Shown here: positions 1 to 7,295 of the stretch, piece by piece
Layout of the letters: every line of letters starts with the position of its first letter
Position numbering within the stretch: the first letter of the stretch is position 1
Source: TC-15 sp034437275
Lineage (GTDB): Bacteria > Chloroflexota > Anaerolineae > Aggregatilineales > Aggregatilineaceae
Assembly (NCBI GenBank): GCA_034437275.1
Contig: DAOTUD010000158.1
Location: 1 to 23,201 of the forward strand
Length of the DNA: 23,201 nt
Direction: 5' to 3'
Program-made: the position numbers and the translations under genes
Notes under the pieces: generated by a model
Told to the model about the DNA's origin: nothing
What the model saw: the letters and a program-made list of their open reading frames with translations, nothing else
Databases searched by the model: none

Positions 1-290
1 ACCTGCCACACGCAAAACCAAAACATCGTTCTTCCCTTTCCAGCGGTAAATCAGCGCTCCATTTTACCAGCCAGATCAGGCTGTTTCTTGCCTCAATTTT
101 GGATTGCATGAATATTTTGAGACTACGGGGTACCCGCTCGTGGATTTTTTGCAACAGAACCACATTAGGCCCGTGCGTTGTCGCGCGGTGTTGGGTGGTA
201 TCATCCACGACTACTACCGCGATGCCGCATGAGGGAAGAAATCGGTTATTGCACGAATTTTTTGAGACTACGCCAGGATGGCCAAACCGG
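1..290. other. Left-edge region without a convincing gene
   Basis: This AT-richer stretch lies downstream of the minus-strand sensor kinase and holds no gene I can support. On the minus strand one frame stays open from about 300 to the window edge. Its only ATG in that frame, at 109-107, has no ribosome binding site. An upstream part of that frame reads VVVVDDTTQHR, which faintly recalls the DDT catalytic motif of some DDE transposases, but this is too little to call. The clearest feature is an imperfect direct repeat (listed separately). No strong terminator for the kinase gene is visible. Confidence 0.5.
103..272. repeat. Imperfect 25-bp direct repeat, 145 bp apart
   Basis: The copies lie at 103-127 and 248-272 and match at 23 of 25 positions. 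They share the core TTTTGAGACTACG. Relative to the open minus-strand frame the two copies fall in different codon phases, so the similarity is at the DNA level rather than the result of a protein repeat. It may be debris of a mobile element or a regulatory repeat. No further copy was noticed in the window. Confidence 0.6.
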
Positions 291-3200
291 CTAAACCGGC
301 ACCCAAAAGCCAAAGACACTGCCCTGGCCTGGCTCGCTCTTGAAATACACATCGCCATTGTGATTTTGCGCCACCGTCTTGACCGCCGACAGGCCTAAAC
401 CGATACCCGGAATCTGCTCTGTGCCAAGTTGTTGGGCGCGATAAAATGGCTGGAACAGGCTGCCTTGTAGTTCTGCCGGGATGCCCATGCCGTTGTCCTG
501 AACTTCTACGGTGATGCGCGGCTTATTGCGGGTATTGGTCATAAAGGCGCGCAGCGTGATATCGCCGCCCGGTGGCGTGTATTTGATCGCATTGCTCACC
601 AGGTTGGTGATCGCCTGGCTAAGCTGTGTCCGGTCCCCCTCGATTACCGGCAAGTCGGGATCACATTCGACCCTCACACTGTGATCGGCCTGGGTGAGCC
701 AGTTGTCTTGTCCCTCGACGACTTTTTCGAGCAGGTCCTGCCAATGCACCGGTTCCTGCAAACGCCCCTGCGCCTCAATACGTTCAAGCGATAGCAGATT
801 GCGGATAATCTGGTCCATTTTGGTGATGTCGCTCCACAGGCGGGGAAAATACTCGTTTTGGTACCCGGAAAGTTGATCGGCAATGTCGTCTTCGAGCATT
901 TCCAGCATATTGTGGATGCTGGCCAGTGGGTTACGTAAGTCGTGCGAAGCCATCTGGATCATGCGCGATTTAAACTGCTCAAGCTGCTGGACATCGGCGA
1001 ACAGGGTAGCCTGTTTGATCGCAATCGACGCCAGATCGGCCAGTGCCTTACACGTCTGCACTTTGCTGAGGGTGGGGACACGGTGCGGGCGGTTGTCGCG
1101 GATGATGGCAATCCCGATGATCTGGCCTTCGTATTCCAGGCGTACAACAAGCGCTGTATTGACGCGGCGCAAGCAGGGCACAGCGTGTCCGAACGTTTTT
1201 AACGTACTGGCCTGCAAAATTATAGTAGGCTGGTTTTCGAGTTGAGCATGAAACTCAGGATGGTCCAGGCTGATCTGTTCGCCAGGGGCACGGACTAATT
1301 CGACAATCCGGACATTCGGGCGTAAGTAGATTGCTTTGATGGTGCCCTGGCGTGTGTTGGGATCGTAATCGAAAATGAGGGTGCTGGTTGCGTCGGCGAC
1401 ATTGGTCATTTTTTCGGCGAAATACAACAGCATGTCGTCGAGATTGATATCATTCAGGGATGACAAAACGGCTTTGCCTGCCCGATGCAAGATATTCAGC
1501 TCGTTGACGTGGGTTTGTAGTTTCTTGTACAACTGCGCGTTTTCGAGCGCAATGCCGGCCTGGATCGCGTAAGGCTTGATGACCTCGAGATGCTCCTGGG
1601 TATAGTGATTGGGTTCGCGTGAATCAAACGAGAAAAACCCCAGGACTTTTTGCTGGAACGTGATCGGTGCCCCCAGCCACGAACGTATCCACTCGGTGTT
1701 GGGTATCCGAAACCAGGCCGGTTCCTGGTGTACATCGGCACACATATACGGTTGGCGGGTGTCGCGCATCTGCTTCAAAAACTGGGCCTGCTCAATATCG
1801 AAGGAAATCTGGCAAACGGCCTCGTTGGTTAACCCGACGCGCTCATAATTACGCGCAGCAGCAATCCTGGCCCGGTTGCCTTCGATCAACATGACGTTGG
1901 CCGAATCGTATGAAAATGATTTTTCGATCTCAGACAACAGGCGCTGCATGACCTCGTCAACCTCCAGCGTGGATGATAGGATGTTGCCAACCTCACGCAG
2001 GGTTTCGGCGAAGGCGTGTTTTTGCTTGAGTGCTTCCTCCACCTGTTGGCGTTCGAGCGCGGCGCTCATGCTGGCCGCCATAGTTTGCAACAGGTGTTTT
2101 TCTTCGTCCGTCCACTGGTATTCGATCTGGCAGTTGTCAAACCCAATGACACCCCAAAACCGGTCATTGACAAACACCGGGACGAGCAGCGCCGAGAGAA
2201 TGTGCACTTGTTCCAGCCAGTAGCGCTCGGCAGGCGGGCGTTGGCTGGTAATCACGCTGATCGGCTCCTGTGCTAAAAACTGCTCGTAAGCCCAGCGGGT
2301 CTGGTCGTTGATCCACGCCACGTGTTGCAGTGCCAAATTCTGATCGGGGAGTGGCGCAGAGGCCCCGCGCCATTCATGCCGCAGCATGAACGCCGGTTCG
2401 CCCGTATCCGGGTGCGGTCCCAGGAGCAAGGTATATATGCGATCCGCGTTTACCGCCTGGCCCAAAATCGCCAGTGCATTCTCGATGGCCTTGTTGTGGT
2501 TGCCGGGAGCCAGCAGACTTTTCGTCGCATCGGCGATGGCTTTGAGCAGGCGCGCCTGGCGTTCGGCCCGGGCTTCGGTCCGCTTGCGCGCCGTGATATC
2601 GCGCGCGAAGAAGGCGATGCGGGTCACGCAGTCTTCGGAATCGAACAGCGGATAGACGGAATTGGAATAGTATTTATCGTCCCATTTGTCACCAAACCGC
2701 AGCGGCAGCCTGGTGTGAAAAACCATGTTGATTTGATGGTTGCGGAAGCTGGCTATTTTCGGCGGCATATTCTTGAGGCATTCCGACAGCGGCTGTCCGA
2801 CCAGGTCATCGACCGCGGTGTCACATTGCTTGGCTCCCATTTCATTCACCGCGAGGATCGTCCTGTCGGCTGCGACCAGGATCGCTGCTGTATCGGCCAT
2901 CGCGTCCATCAAGGCCCGCGCGGTGGCCTCGCTTTCGCGCAGGGCGTGCTGCATTAGCTTTTGCTGGGTGATGTCGCGTACAACGGCGACTACTTCATTA
3001 GCGCCGCTTACGTTGAAGCGCGCTTCGTAATGATGCAGGCCGCCCGGTTCCTTGATCTGGTACTCGAGCGTCTCAATCTGACCGGTCTGGATCACACGGC
3101 GAATGACCGGCATCACGCGGTCGGCTACCCCTGGGGGCACCACTTCGTGGACATACTTGCCCAGAATGTCTTCGGGGGGCAGTTCGCGCAGACCAAGCCC

Positions 3201-3989
3201 GGCAGGCAGTTTATAGTCCAGATACAACCCATCCCCGCGAATGCGAAACAAAAGGTCTGGAATGGCATTGACCAGCGACCGGTAGTGCGTTTTGCCCTGG
3301 TGGTGCTGCGGCGGAACGTGGGCCAGTGAGCCATCTTCGATCAGCAGCAAGCCCCCGATGATCGTCGCGTCGGCGTCGTACAGCGGCTGCCCGTGTACTG
3401 TCAGGCTGAGATTGGCGTGGTGTGTGGGCGAGAAGATTTCGGCGGTGGTCTGGAACGACTGCCCGCTCATTACACTTTCCAGCTTGTCTGCCAGTTCCAG
3501 TTTGTCGAGCAGCAACTGTGGCTCTGCCTGATGCGTTATAGTCTGGTTCAAAGTATCCCAGGCAGCGTTGGCAAACACCGGGCGTCCCTGGACATCGCAC
3601 GTGAGGATGCTCACAGGTAGTTGCTCCAATACGGACGTATGGTGCAGCGGCTGTTGGCGCAGCACGCATACCAGGCAGGGTTTACCGTCGATCTCACTGC
3701 GATTCACATGTGTATTTGCGGCAATGATGTCGCCGGTTCGGGTCGCGATACAGCTCGTATAATTCAGTGTATTCTGGCCATCAAGCTGGGATAGCTGCGA
3801 CGCGACACGCTCAGAACCAGCGCAATACAAGGCCGGCAAAGTTAGCGCCAGCAGTTCCGTCTGGCTGTAGCTGGTGGTGGCCGTTGCCGCGCGGTTGGCA
3901 TAGAGAATATGCAGTGTGTCGGGATGGATGATAAACACCATGTCCGGTAGTGCGTCAAATGCTTCATGCAGGAGGGCTTCCTCAAACAT
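291..3989 (-). CDS. Multi-PAS/GAF soluble sensor histidine kinase
   Basis: A 1232-residue cytoplasmic kinase with no membrane segment. Domains in order, with approximate residues: PAS 6-110, PAS 116-222, PAS 235-345, PAS 352-468, GAF 480-646, GAF 660-818, GAF 830-996, HisKA 1003-1070, HATPase 1115-1232. The H-box is MASHDLRNPLAS with phospho-acceptor His1016. The N-box NLVSNAIKYTP has Asn1133, G1 is DNGMGIP (1165-1171) and G2 is GIGLGL (1195-1200), so the catalytic core looks intact. There is no receiver domain, and no response regulator lies beside it, so its partner is probably elsewhere. The start is preceded by GGGGAG six bases upstream and overlaps the CPBP protease stop by 8 bp, which suggests translational coupling. 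The ligand cannot be read from the sequence; stacked PAS and GAF domains usually bind small molecules or chromophores. I am sure of the kinase call and not of the signal. Confidence 0.95.
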   Translation of the reverse strand: MFEEALLHEAFDALPDMVFIIHPDTLHILYANRAATATTSYSQTELLALTLPALYCAGSERVASQLSQLDGQNTLNYTSCIATRTGDIIAANTHVNRSEIDGKPCLVCVLRQQPLHHTSVLEQLPVSILTCDVQGRPVFANAAWDTLNQTITHQAEPQLLLDKLELADKLESVMSGQSFQTTAEIFSPTHHANLSLTVHGQPLYDADATIIGGLLLIEDGSLAHVPPQHHQGKTHYRSLVNAIPDLLFRIRGDGLYLDYKLPAGLGLRELPPEDILGKYVHEVVPPGVADRVMPVIRRVIQTGQIETLEYQIKEPGGLHHYEARFNVSGANEVVAVVRDITQQKLMQHALRESEATARALMDAMADTAAILVAADRTILAVNEMGAKQCDTAVDDLVGQPLSECLKNMPPKIASFRNHQINMVFHTRLPLRFGDKWDDKYYSNSVYPLFDSEDCVTRIAFFARDITARKRTEARAERQARLLKAIADATKSLLAPGNHNKAIENALAILGQAVNADRIYTLLLGPHPDTGEPAFMLRHEWRGASAPLPDQNLALQHVAWINDQTRWAYEQFLAQEPISVITSQRPPAERYWLEQVHILSALLVPVFVNDRFWGVIGFDNCQIEYQWTDEEKHLLQTMAASMSAALERQQVEEALKQKHAFAETLREVGNILSSTLEVDEVMQRLLSEIEKSFSYDSANVMLIEGNRARIAAARNYERVGLTNEAVCQISFDIEQAQFLKQMRDTRQPYMCADVHQEPAWFRIPNTEWIRSWLGAPITFQQKVLGFFSFDSREPNHYTQEHLEVIKPYAIQAGIALENAQLYKKLQTHVNELNILHRAGKAVLSSLNDINLDDMLLYFAEKMTNVADATSTLIFDYDPNTRQGTIKAIYLRPNVRIVELVRAPGEQISLDHPEFHAQLENQPTIILQASTLKTFGHAVPCLRRVNTALVVRLEYEGQIIGIAIIRDNRPHRVPTLSKVQTCKALADLASIAIKQATLFADVQQLEQFKSRMIQMASHDLRNPLASIHNMLEMLEDDIADQLSGYQNEYFPRLWSDITKMDQIIRNLLSLERIEAQGRLQEPVHWQDLLEKVVEGQDNWLTQADHSVRVECDPDLPVIEGDRTQLSQAITNLVSNAIKYTPPGGDITLRAFMTNTRNKPRITVEVQDNGMGIPAELQGSLFQPFYRAQQLGTEQIPGIGLGLSAVKTVAQNHNGDVYFKSEPGQGSVFGFWVPV

Positions 3990-4761
3990 GTGATTCTCCC
4001 CGCAATTTTCTCCCGCTTCTATCAGTCAGCAACCATGCCATAATGCCTAAACTCGCCAATCCCACCAGACCAAACAGCCCGGATTCTGGAACCCAGTCCG
4101 TAACCCCCGTGATCCAGCGCGGCCCCGTGAAGGACTCGATAAGCACATCTTGCAGGCTGAAGCTAGCCACATTCCATCCGAAATGCAGCGCCACTGGCAG
4201 CATCAGGTTGTGTGCTGTCCGTTGGTAGGCCCAGCCCAGGATGATTCCCATCAGAACCAGCGCACCCACCGTGACAGGGATGTGCCCTTTCGGTACATTA
4301 TGATATACGATGTTGGGAATGTGAAATGTACCAAACAGGGCCGAAGCGCCCGCCAGTCCCCACGCCGGGCCATATCGCGCCGTGAGCAATCGCTGGCACA
4401 CACCGCGAAAAGCAAGTTCCTCGAAACCGGCGACCACGAGCTGATGCGCGGCCAGGCTCACGATGGACCACAGCGCAGCCTGGTCGATAGGGTGGGCGTC
4501 CAGCCAACCCCCGGCGAAAAGCAGCAGCCCGCCGCTCGCAACGATCCCTGCTGCGCCGGCAACCCCCAACATAGACTGCCTGACCGGCAAGTGCGCGGGG
4601 CGTAGCTGTCGCCATGATCGGCCCTGGAGTCGCCAGAGGCCAACTGCGCCGAGCGGCATCCAGCCGAAATACACCACGAACGACACCCAGCCCAGGCCAT
4701 CCAGCAACATCGTCGCCAATCCGCCCAGCAGCAGAATGTAATAGACCGCTAGCAAGATCAT
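3982..4761 (-). CDS. CPBP family intramembrane metalloprotease
   Basis: A 259-residue membrane protein with several hydrophobic segments. It carries all three CPBP (Abi/CAAX-protease-like) motifs: EELAFR with Glu114, Glu115 and Arg119; FGTFH with His147; and HFGWN with His193 and Asn197. These residues form the membrane-embedded active site in the family, which includes eukaryotic Rce1-type prenyl-protein proteases and bacterial members with varied or unknown substrates. It is the first gene of a two-gene operon with the sensor kinase: its stop codon lies inside the first codons of the kinase. A -35/-10 pair sits immediately before the ATG and there is no clear ribosome binding site, so the message may be leaderless. 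The substrate is unknown. The link to the kinase is inferred only from the overlap. Confidence 0.9.
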   Translation of the reverse strand: MILLAVYYILLLGGLATMLLDGLGWVSFVVYFGWMPLGAVGLWRLQGRSWRQLRPAHLPVRQSMLGVAGAAGIVASGGLLLFAGGWLDAHPIDQAALWSIVSLAAHQLVVAGFEELAFRGVCQRLLTARYGPAWGLAGASALFGTFHIPNIVYHNVPKGHIPVTVGALVLMGIILGWAYQRTAHNLMLPVALHFGWNVASFSLQDVLIESFTGPRWITGVTDWVPESGLFGLVGLASLGIMAWLLTDRSGRKLRGESHV

Positions 4762-4767
4762 GATTAG

Positions 4768-4796
4768 GTTATAACTCAGTCTGGACTTACTGGAAA
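4768..4796 (-). promoter_or_regulatory. Predicted promoter of the CPBP-kinase operon, leaderless geometry
   Basis: On the minus strand TTTCCA (4796-4791) and TATAAC (4773-4768) are separated by 17 bp. The ATG begins 6 bases after the -10 box. Transcription would then start at or near the A of the ATG, giving a leaderless mRNA, which fits the lack of a Shine-Dalgarno sequence. Confidence 0.5.
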
Positions 4797-4862
4797 TCCC
4801 GATTACCCTGTATGTGCAAACGCATCTTATCGTATTTCATTTCTAAAAGCCAGTTTGTGGCA

Positions 4863-4892
4863 TTGGGGCTGCAAATCTGAATGCGCTATATT
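4863..4892 (+). promoter_or_regulatory. Possible promoter of the thioredoxin-fold gene pair
   Basis: TTGGGG (4863-4868) and TATATT (4887-4892) are 18 bp apart, giving a leader of about 45 nt. A perfect TATAAT also lies at 4937-4942, but only 3 bases separate it from the ATG and it has no good -35. It is therefore a poor candidate for a transcript that includes the start codon. Confidence 0.3.
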
Positions 4893-4945
4893 CGACATGA
4901 ATCCAACTCATCCTAAATTGCATCTAAGCAAATGGATATAATACA

Positions 4946-5263
4946 ATGCAGATTCAATTTCTATGGTGGAAAGACTGCCCTTCGCACACCGAAGCCTGGC
5001 AGCGCTTGCACACCGTGCTGGACCAGCTCGCCGTCCAGCCGCAGGTCGAACGGATCGAGATCAGGACCGAAGCGGAGGCGGAGCAGTGGCGTTTCCCTGG
5101 CTCGCCGACGATTCTCGTCAACGGCCAGGATATCGACTCGGACGCCCCAACCGTGTATCGCCTGACGTGCCGGTTGTACTTCCGGGAAGATGGCCGCCCT
5201 TCGCCGCTGCCTTCCGAAACCATGATGAAGCGTGCCATTCTTAATGCTGATAAGGAGCGATAA
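4946..5263 (+). CDS. Small thioredoxin-fold protein with single Cys (CPSH)
   Basis: A 105-residue protein with the look of the short thioredoxin-like proteins often annotated as thioredoxin family or alkylmercury-lyase-like. It has an N-terminal strand, then WWKDCPSH where a redox motif would sit, then GSPTILVNGQD containing the cis-proline strand of the fold, and a C-terminal LTCRLY. The usual second cysteine of CxxC is replaced by His, so it cannot form the classical active-site disulfide. It may be a monothiol reductant, a metal binder or a non-redox member. The start is the first Met, directly before the first strand, with only a weak GGA upstream. It ends 3 bp before the next gene, so the two are cotranscribed. 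The fold is fairly sure and the activity is not known. Confidence 0.75.
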   Translation: MQIQFLWWKDCPSHTEAWQRLHTVLDQLAVQPQVERIEIRTEAEAEQWRFPGSPTILVNGQDIDSDAPTVYRLTCRLYFREDGRPSPLPSETMMKRAILNADKER

Positions 5264-5266
5264 TCT

Positions 5267-5800
5267 ATGCTTGACATTGGTCAAACCGGCCCCAATTTTT
5301 CCCTGCCCGGCGTCGATGGGCAGACCCACTCACTCGCTGACCTGCTGCAACAGCACCAGGCCGTGGCTGTGATCTTTAGCTGCAATCACTGCCCGTATGT
5401 CCGCGCGTGGGAAGACCGCATGATCGCCATTCAGCGCGACTACGCGGACCAAGATGTTGTGCTGGCTGCAATCAACGCCAACGATGCCCGGCGCTATCCC
5501 GAAGACAGCTTCGACGCGATGAAAGACCGTGCCGAAGCCGAAGATTTCAATTTCCTCTATTTACACGATGAAAGCCAGGAAGTCGCACATGCTTACGGTG
5601 GGACGCACACCCCGCACGTATTCTTGTTGGACTCCAACGGTGTGCTGCGCTACCGGGGAGCCATCGACGACAATTACAACGATCCCGACGCCGTCCAGGA
5701 GCTATATTTGCGTCAGGCGCTGGATGCTGTGCTAGCCGGCAAGACCCCCGACACGACCACCACCAAAGCGGTCGGCTGCACCATCAAGTGGCGGAGTTAA
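5267..5800 (+). CDS. Thioredoxin family protein (AhpC/TSA-like, CNHC motif)
   Basis: A 177-residue peroxiredoxin/TlpA-like thioredoxin fold. The segment FSCNHCPYVRAWEDR carries a CxxC pair, Cys39 and Cys42, after the first core strand. GGTHTPHVFLLD (111-122) holds the cis-proline loop. The C-terminal VGCTIKW with Cys171 is typical of this family. It has no signal peptide or lipobox, so it probably acts in the cytoplasm as a thiol-disulfide reductase or thiol peroxidase; the exact substrate is unknown. AAGGAG (5252-5257) lies 9 bases before the ATG and inside the end of the previous gene, so the two genes form an operon. A GC-rich hairpin follows. Confidence 0.88.
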   Translation: MLDIGQTGPNFSLPGVDGQTHSLADLLQQHQAVAVIFSCNHCPYVRAWEDRMIAIQRDYADQDVVLAAINANDARRYPEDSFDAMKDRAEAEDFNFLYLHDESQEVAHAYGGTHTPHVFLLDSNGVLRYRGAIDDNYNDPDAVQELYLRQALDAVLAGKTPDTTTTKAVGCTIKWRS

Positions 5801-5824
5801 CCCGTATCGTATCGCGTATCCTGG

Positions 5825-5855
5825 CGGCCCGGCACTCCCCCACCTTTCCGGGCCG
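5825..5855 (+). terminator. Probable terminator hairpin after the thioredoxin-fold pair
   Basis: Perfect 8-bp arms CGGCCCGG (5825-5832) and CCGGGCCG (5848-5855) enclose a 15-nt loop. They are followed by a weak T-rich stretch (TTTGTTGT, from about 5861). The poor T-tract means termination may be partial, and read-through into icd is possible. Confidence 0.5.
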
Positions 5856-5887
5856 ACCAGTTTGTTGTCATCACAAAGGAGTTATGG

Positions 5888-7135
5888 ATGGGCTATAAAC
5901 ATATCGAAGTCCCCGACCAGGGCGAAAAGATCACCTGTCTCGAACATCATCACTGCGTGCCGGATAACCCGATCCTGGCTTATATCGAGGGCGACGGCAT
6001 CGGGCGCGACATCATGACCGCGTCCCGGCGCATCTGGGATGCTGCCGTCGAAAAAGCCTACGGTGGCCAGCGTAAAATCGTCTGGATGGAAATTTACGCC
6101 GGCGAAAAAGCCGCCAGGCTTTACGACGGGGACTACATGCCGCAGGAGACGTTCGATGCACTGCGGGAGTACCTGGTCGGGATCAAAGGCCCGCTGACGA
6201 CGCCGGTCGGCGGCGGCTTCCGCAGCCTGAACGTGACGCTGCGCCAGGTGCTTGACCTGTATTCGTGCGTGCGCCCGGTGCGCTGGTATCGCGGGGTGCC
6301 CGGCCCAATGAAAGAGCCGGAGCATGTTGACATGGTCATCTTCCGCGAAAACACGGAAGACGTCTACGCCGGGATCGAGTACGAGTCCGGCTCGCCGGAC
6401 AACGAGAAGCTGGCGAAGTTCCTGCGCGAGGAGATGGGCGAGGACTTTTTCGAGGGGGCCGGATTGGGCGTCAAGCCGATCAGCGAATTCGGCACCAAGC
6501 GCCTGATGCGCTCGACGCTGCGCTACGCCGTTGAGCGCGGGCGTGAGAGCATCACCATCATGCACAAAGGCAACATCATGAAGTTCACCGAGGGCGCGTT
6601 CCGCAACTGGTGCTACGAGGTGGCTGCCGAAGAGTTTGGCGAGCACACCATCACTGAGGACGAACTGTGGGATAAATATGATGGGCAGCGCCCCGCGGGT
6701 AAGATCGTCATCAAAGACCGCATCGCTGATATCATCTTCCAGCATATGCTGCTGCGCCCGACGGAGTTCGACATCATCATCGCGCCGAACCTCAACGGCG
6801 ACTACCTCTCCGATGCGCTGGCCGCGCAGGTGGGCGGCGTTGGGATCGCACCCGGCGCGAACATCGGCGACGAAGTGATGTTGTTCGAGGCGACACACGG
6901 CACCGCGCCCAAGTACACCGACCAGGACAAGGTCAACCCCGGTTCGCTGATGTTCAGCGGCGTGATGATGCTGGAGTTCATGGGGTGGACCGAGGCGGCA
7001 GAGATGGTCAAGGACGCCTACGAGCGCACACTCGACCAGAAGACCGTCACCTATGACTTTGCGCGCCAGATGGAAGGTGCGACGACGGTCAGAACTAGCG
7101 AATTCGCTACCGCAATCATCGAGAATATCCAGTAG
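5888..7135 (+). CDS. icd: NADP-dependent isocitrate dehydrogenase
   Basis: A 415-residue enzyme that oxidatively decarboxylates isocitrate to 2-oxoglutarate with NADP+ in the cytoplasmic TCA cycle. It aligns nearly end to end with the E. coli enzyme. The substrate-binding segment FRSLNVTLRQ has Ser113, the residue phosphorylated by AceK in E. coli. Tyr160 (ENTEDVYAG) and Lys227 (IMHKGN) are the catalytic pair, and Asp305 and Asp309 (NGDYLSDALAAQ) bind the metal. NADP specificity is supported by Lys342 and Tyr343 (APKYTDQDKV), Val349, Tyr389 and Arg393 (TYDFARQM), all at the E. coli NADP-contacting positions. AAAGGAG (5875-5881) precedes the start by 6 bases. The gene stands alone and ends at a strong terminator. 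Confidence 0.97.
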   Translation: MGYKHIEVPDQGEKITCLEHHHCVPDNPILAYIEGDGIGRDIMTASRRIWDAAVEKAYGGQRKIVWMEIYAGEKAARLYDGDYMPQETFDALREYLVGIKGPLTTPVGGGFRSLNVTLRQVLDLYSCVRPVRWYRGVPGPMKEPEHVDMVIFRENTEDVYAGIEYESGSPDNEKLAKFLREEMGEDFFEGAGLGVKPISEFGTKRLMRSTLRYAVERGRESITIMHKGNIMKFTEGAFRNWCYEVAAEEFGEHTITEDELWDKYDGQRPAGKIVIKDRIADIIFQHMLLRPTEFDIIIAPNLNGDYLSDALAAQVGGVGIAPGANIGDEVMLFEATHGTAPKYTDQDKVNPGSLMFSGVMMLEFMGWTEAAEMVKDAYERTLDQKTVTYDFARQMEGATTVRTSEFATAIIENIQ

Positions 7136-7174
7136 GCATCTCACATCGAAGTCGATATACAGCCGCCTCACGCA

Positions 7175-7202
7175 GCGGGAGATCGAACGGTCTCCCGCTT
7201 TT
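7175..7202 (+). terminator. Intrinsic terminator of icd
   Basis: GCGGGAGA (7175-7182) and TCTCCCGC (7191-7198) form a perfect 8-bp stem with an 8-nt loop, followed directly by TTTT. It lies 39 bp after the icd stop. Confidence 0.9.
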
Positions 7203-7231
7203 GCATGTTCCCCACCGGGCCGCCGCCGTGG

Positions 7232-7260
7232 TTTGCATCCCCTCCCGGAACGACTAGAAT
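7232..7260 (+). promoter_or_regulatory. Predicted promoter of the M23/FW-repeat gene
   Basis: TTTGCA (7232-7237) and TAGAAT (7255-7260) are separated by 17 bp and lie between the icd terminator and the gene. They predict a leader of about 30 nt. Confidence 0.55.
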
Positions 7261-7295
7261 GTGAACAATGCGGGACTACATTTAAGGAGAATACG

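Noticed and set aside
99..398. Plus-strand open frame of 99 codons at the left edge
   Set aside because: It overlaps the 3' end of the kinase gene, has no ribosome binding site and its composition resembles no protein family.
2322..2957. Plus-strand open frame of 211 codons
   Set aside because: It lies wholly antisense to the PAS/GAF kinase, which shows clear domains; a GC-rich shadow frame.
4937..4942. Perfect TATAAT before the first thioredoxin-fold gene
   Set aside because: Only 3 bp separate it from the ATG, too close to include the start codon in the transcript, and no -35 fits.
7053..7295. 81-codon N-terminal extension of the M23/FW gene
   Set aside because: It overlaps the end of icd and crosses its terminator and the new promoter. 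The ATG at 7296 has an AAGGAG.
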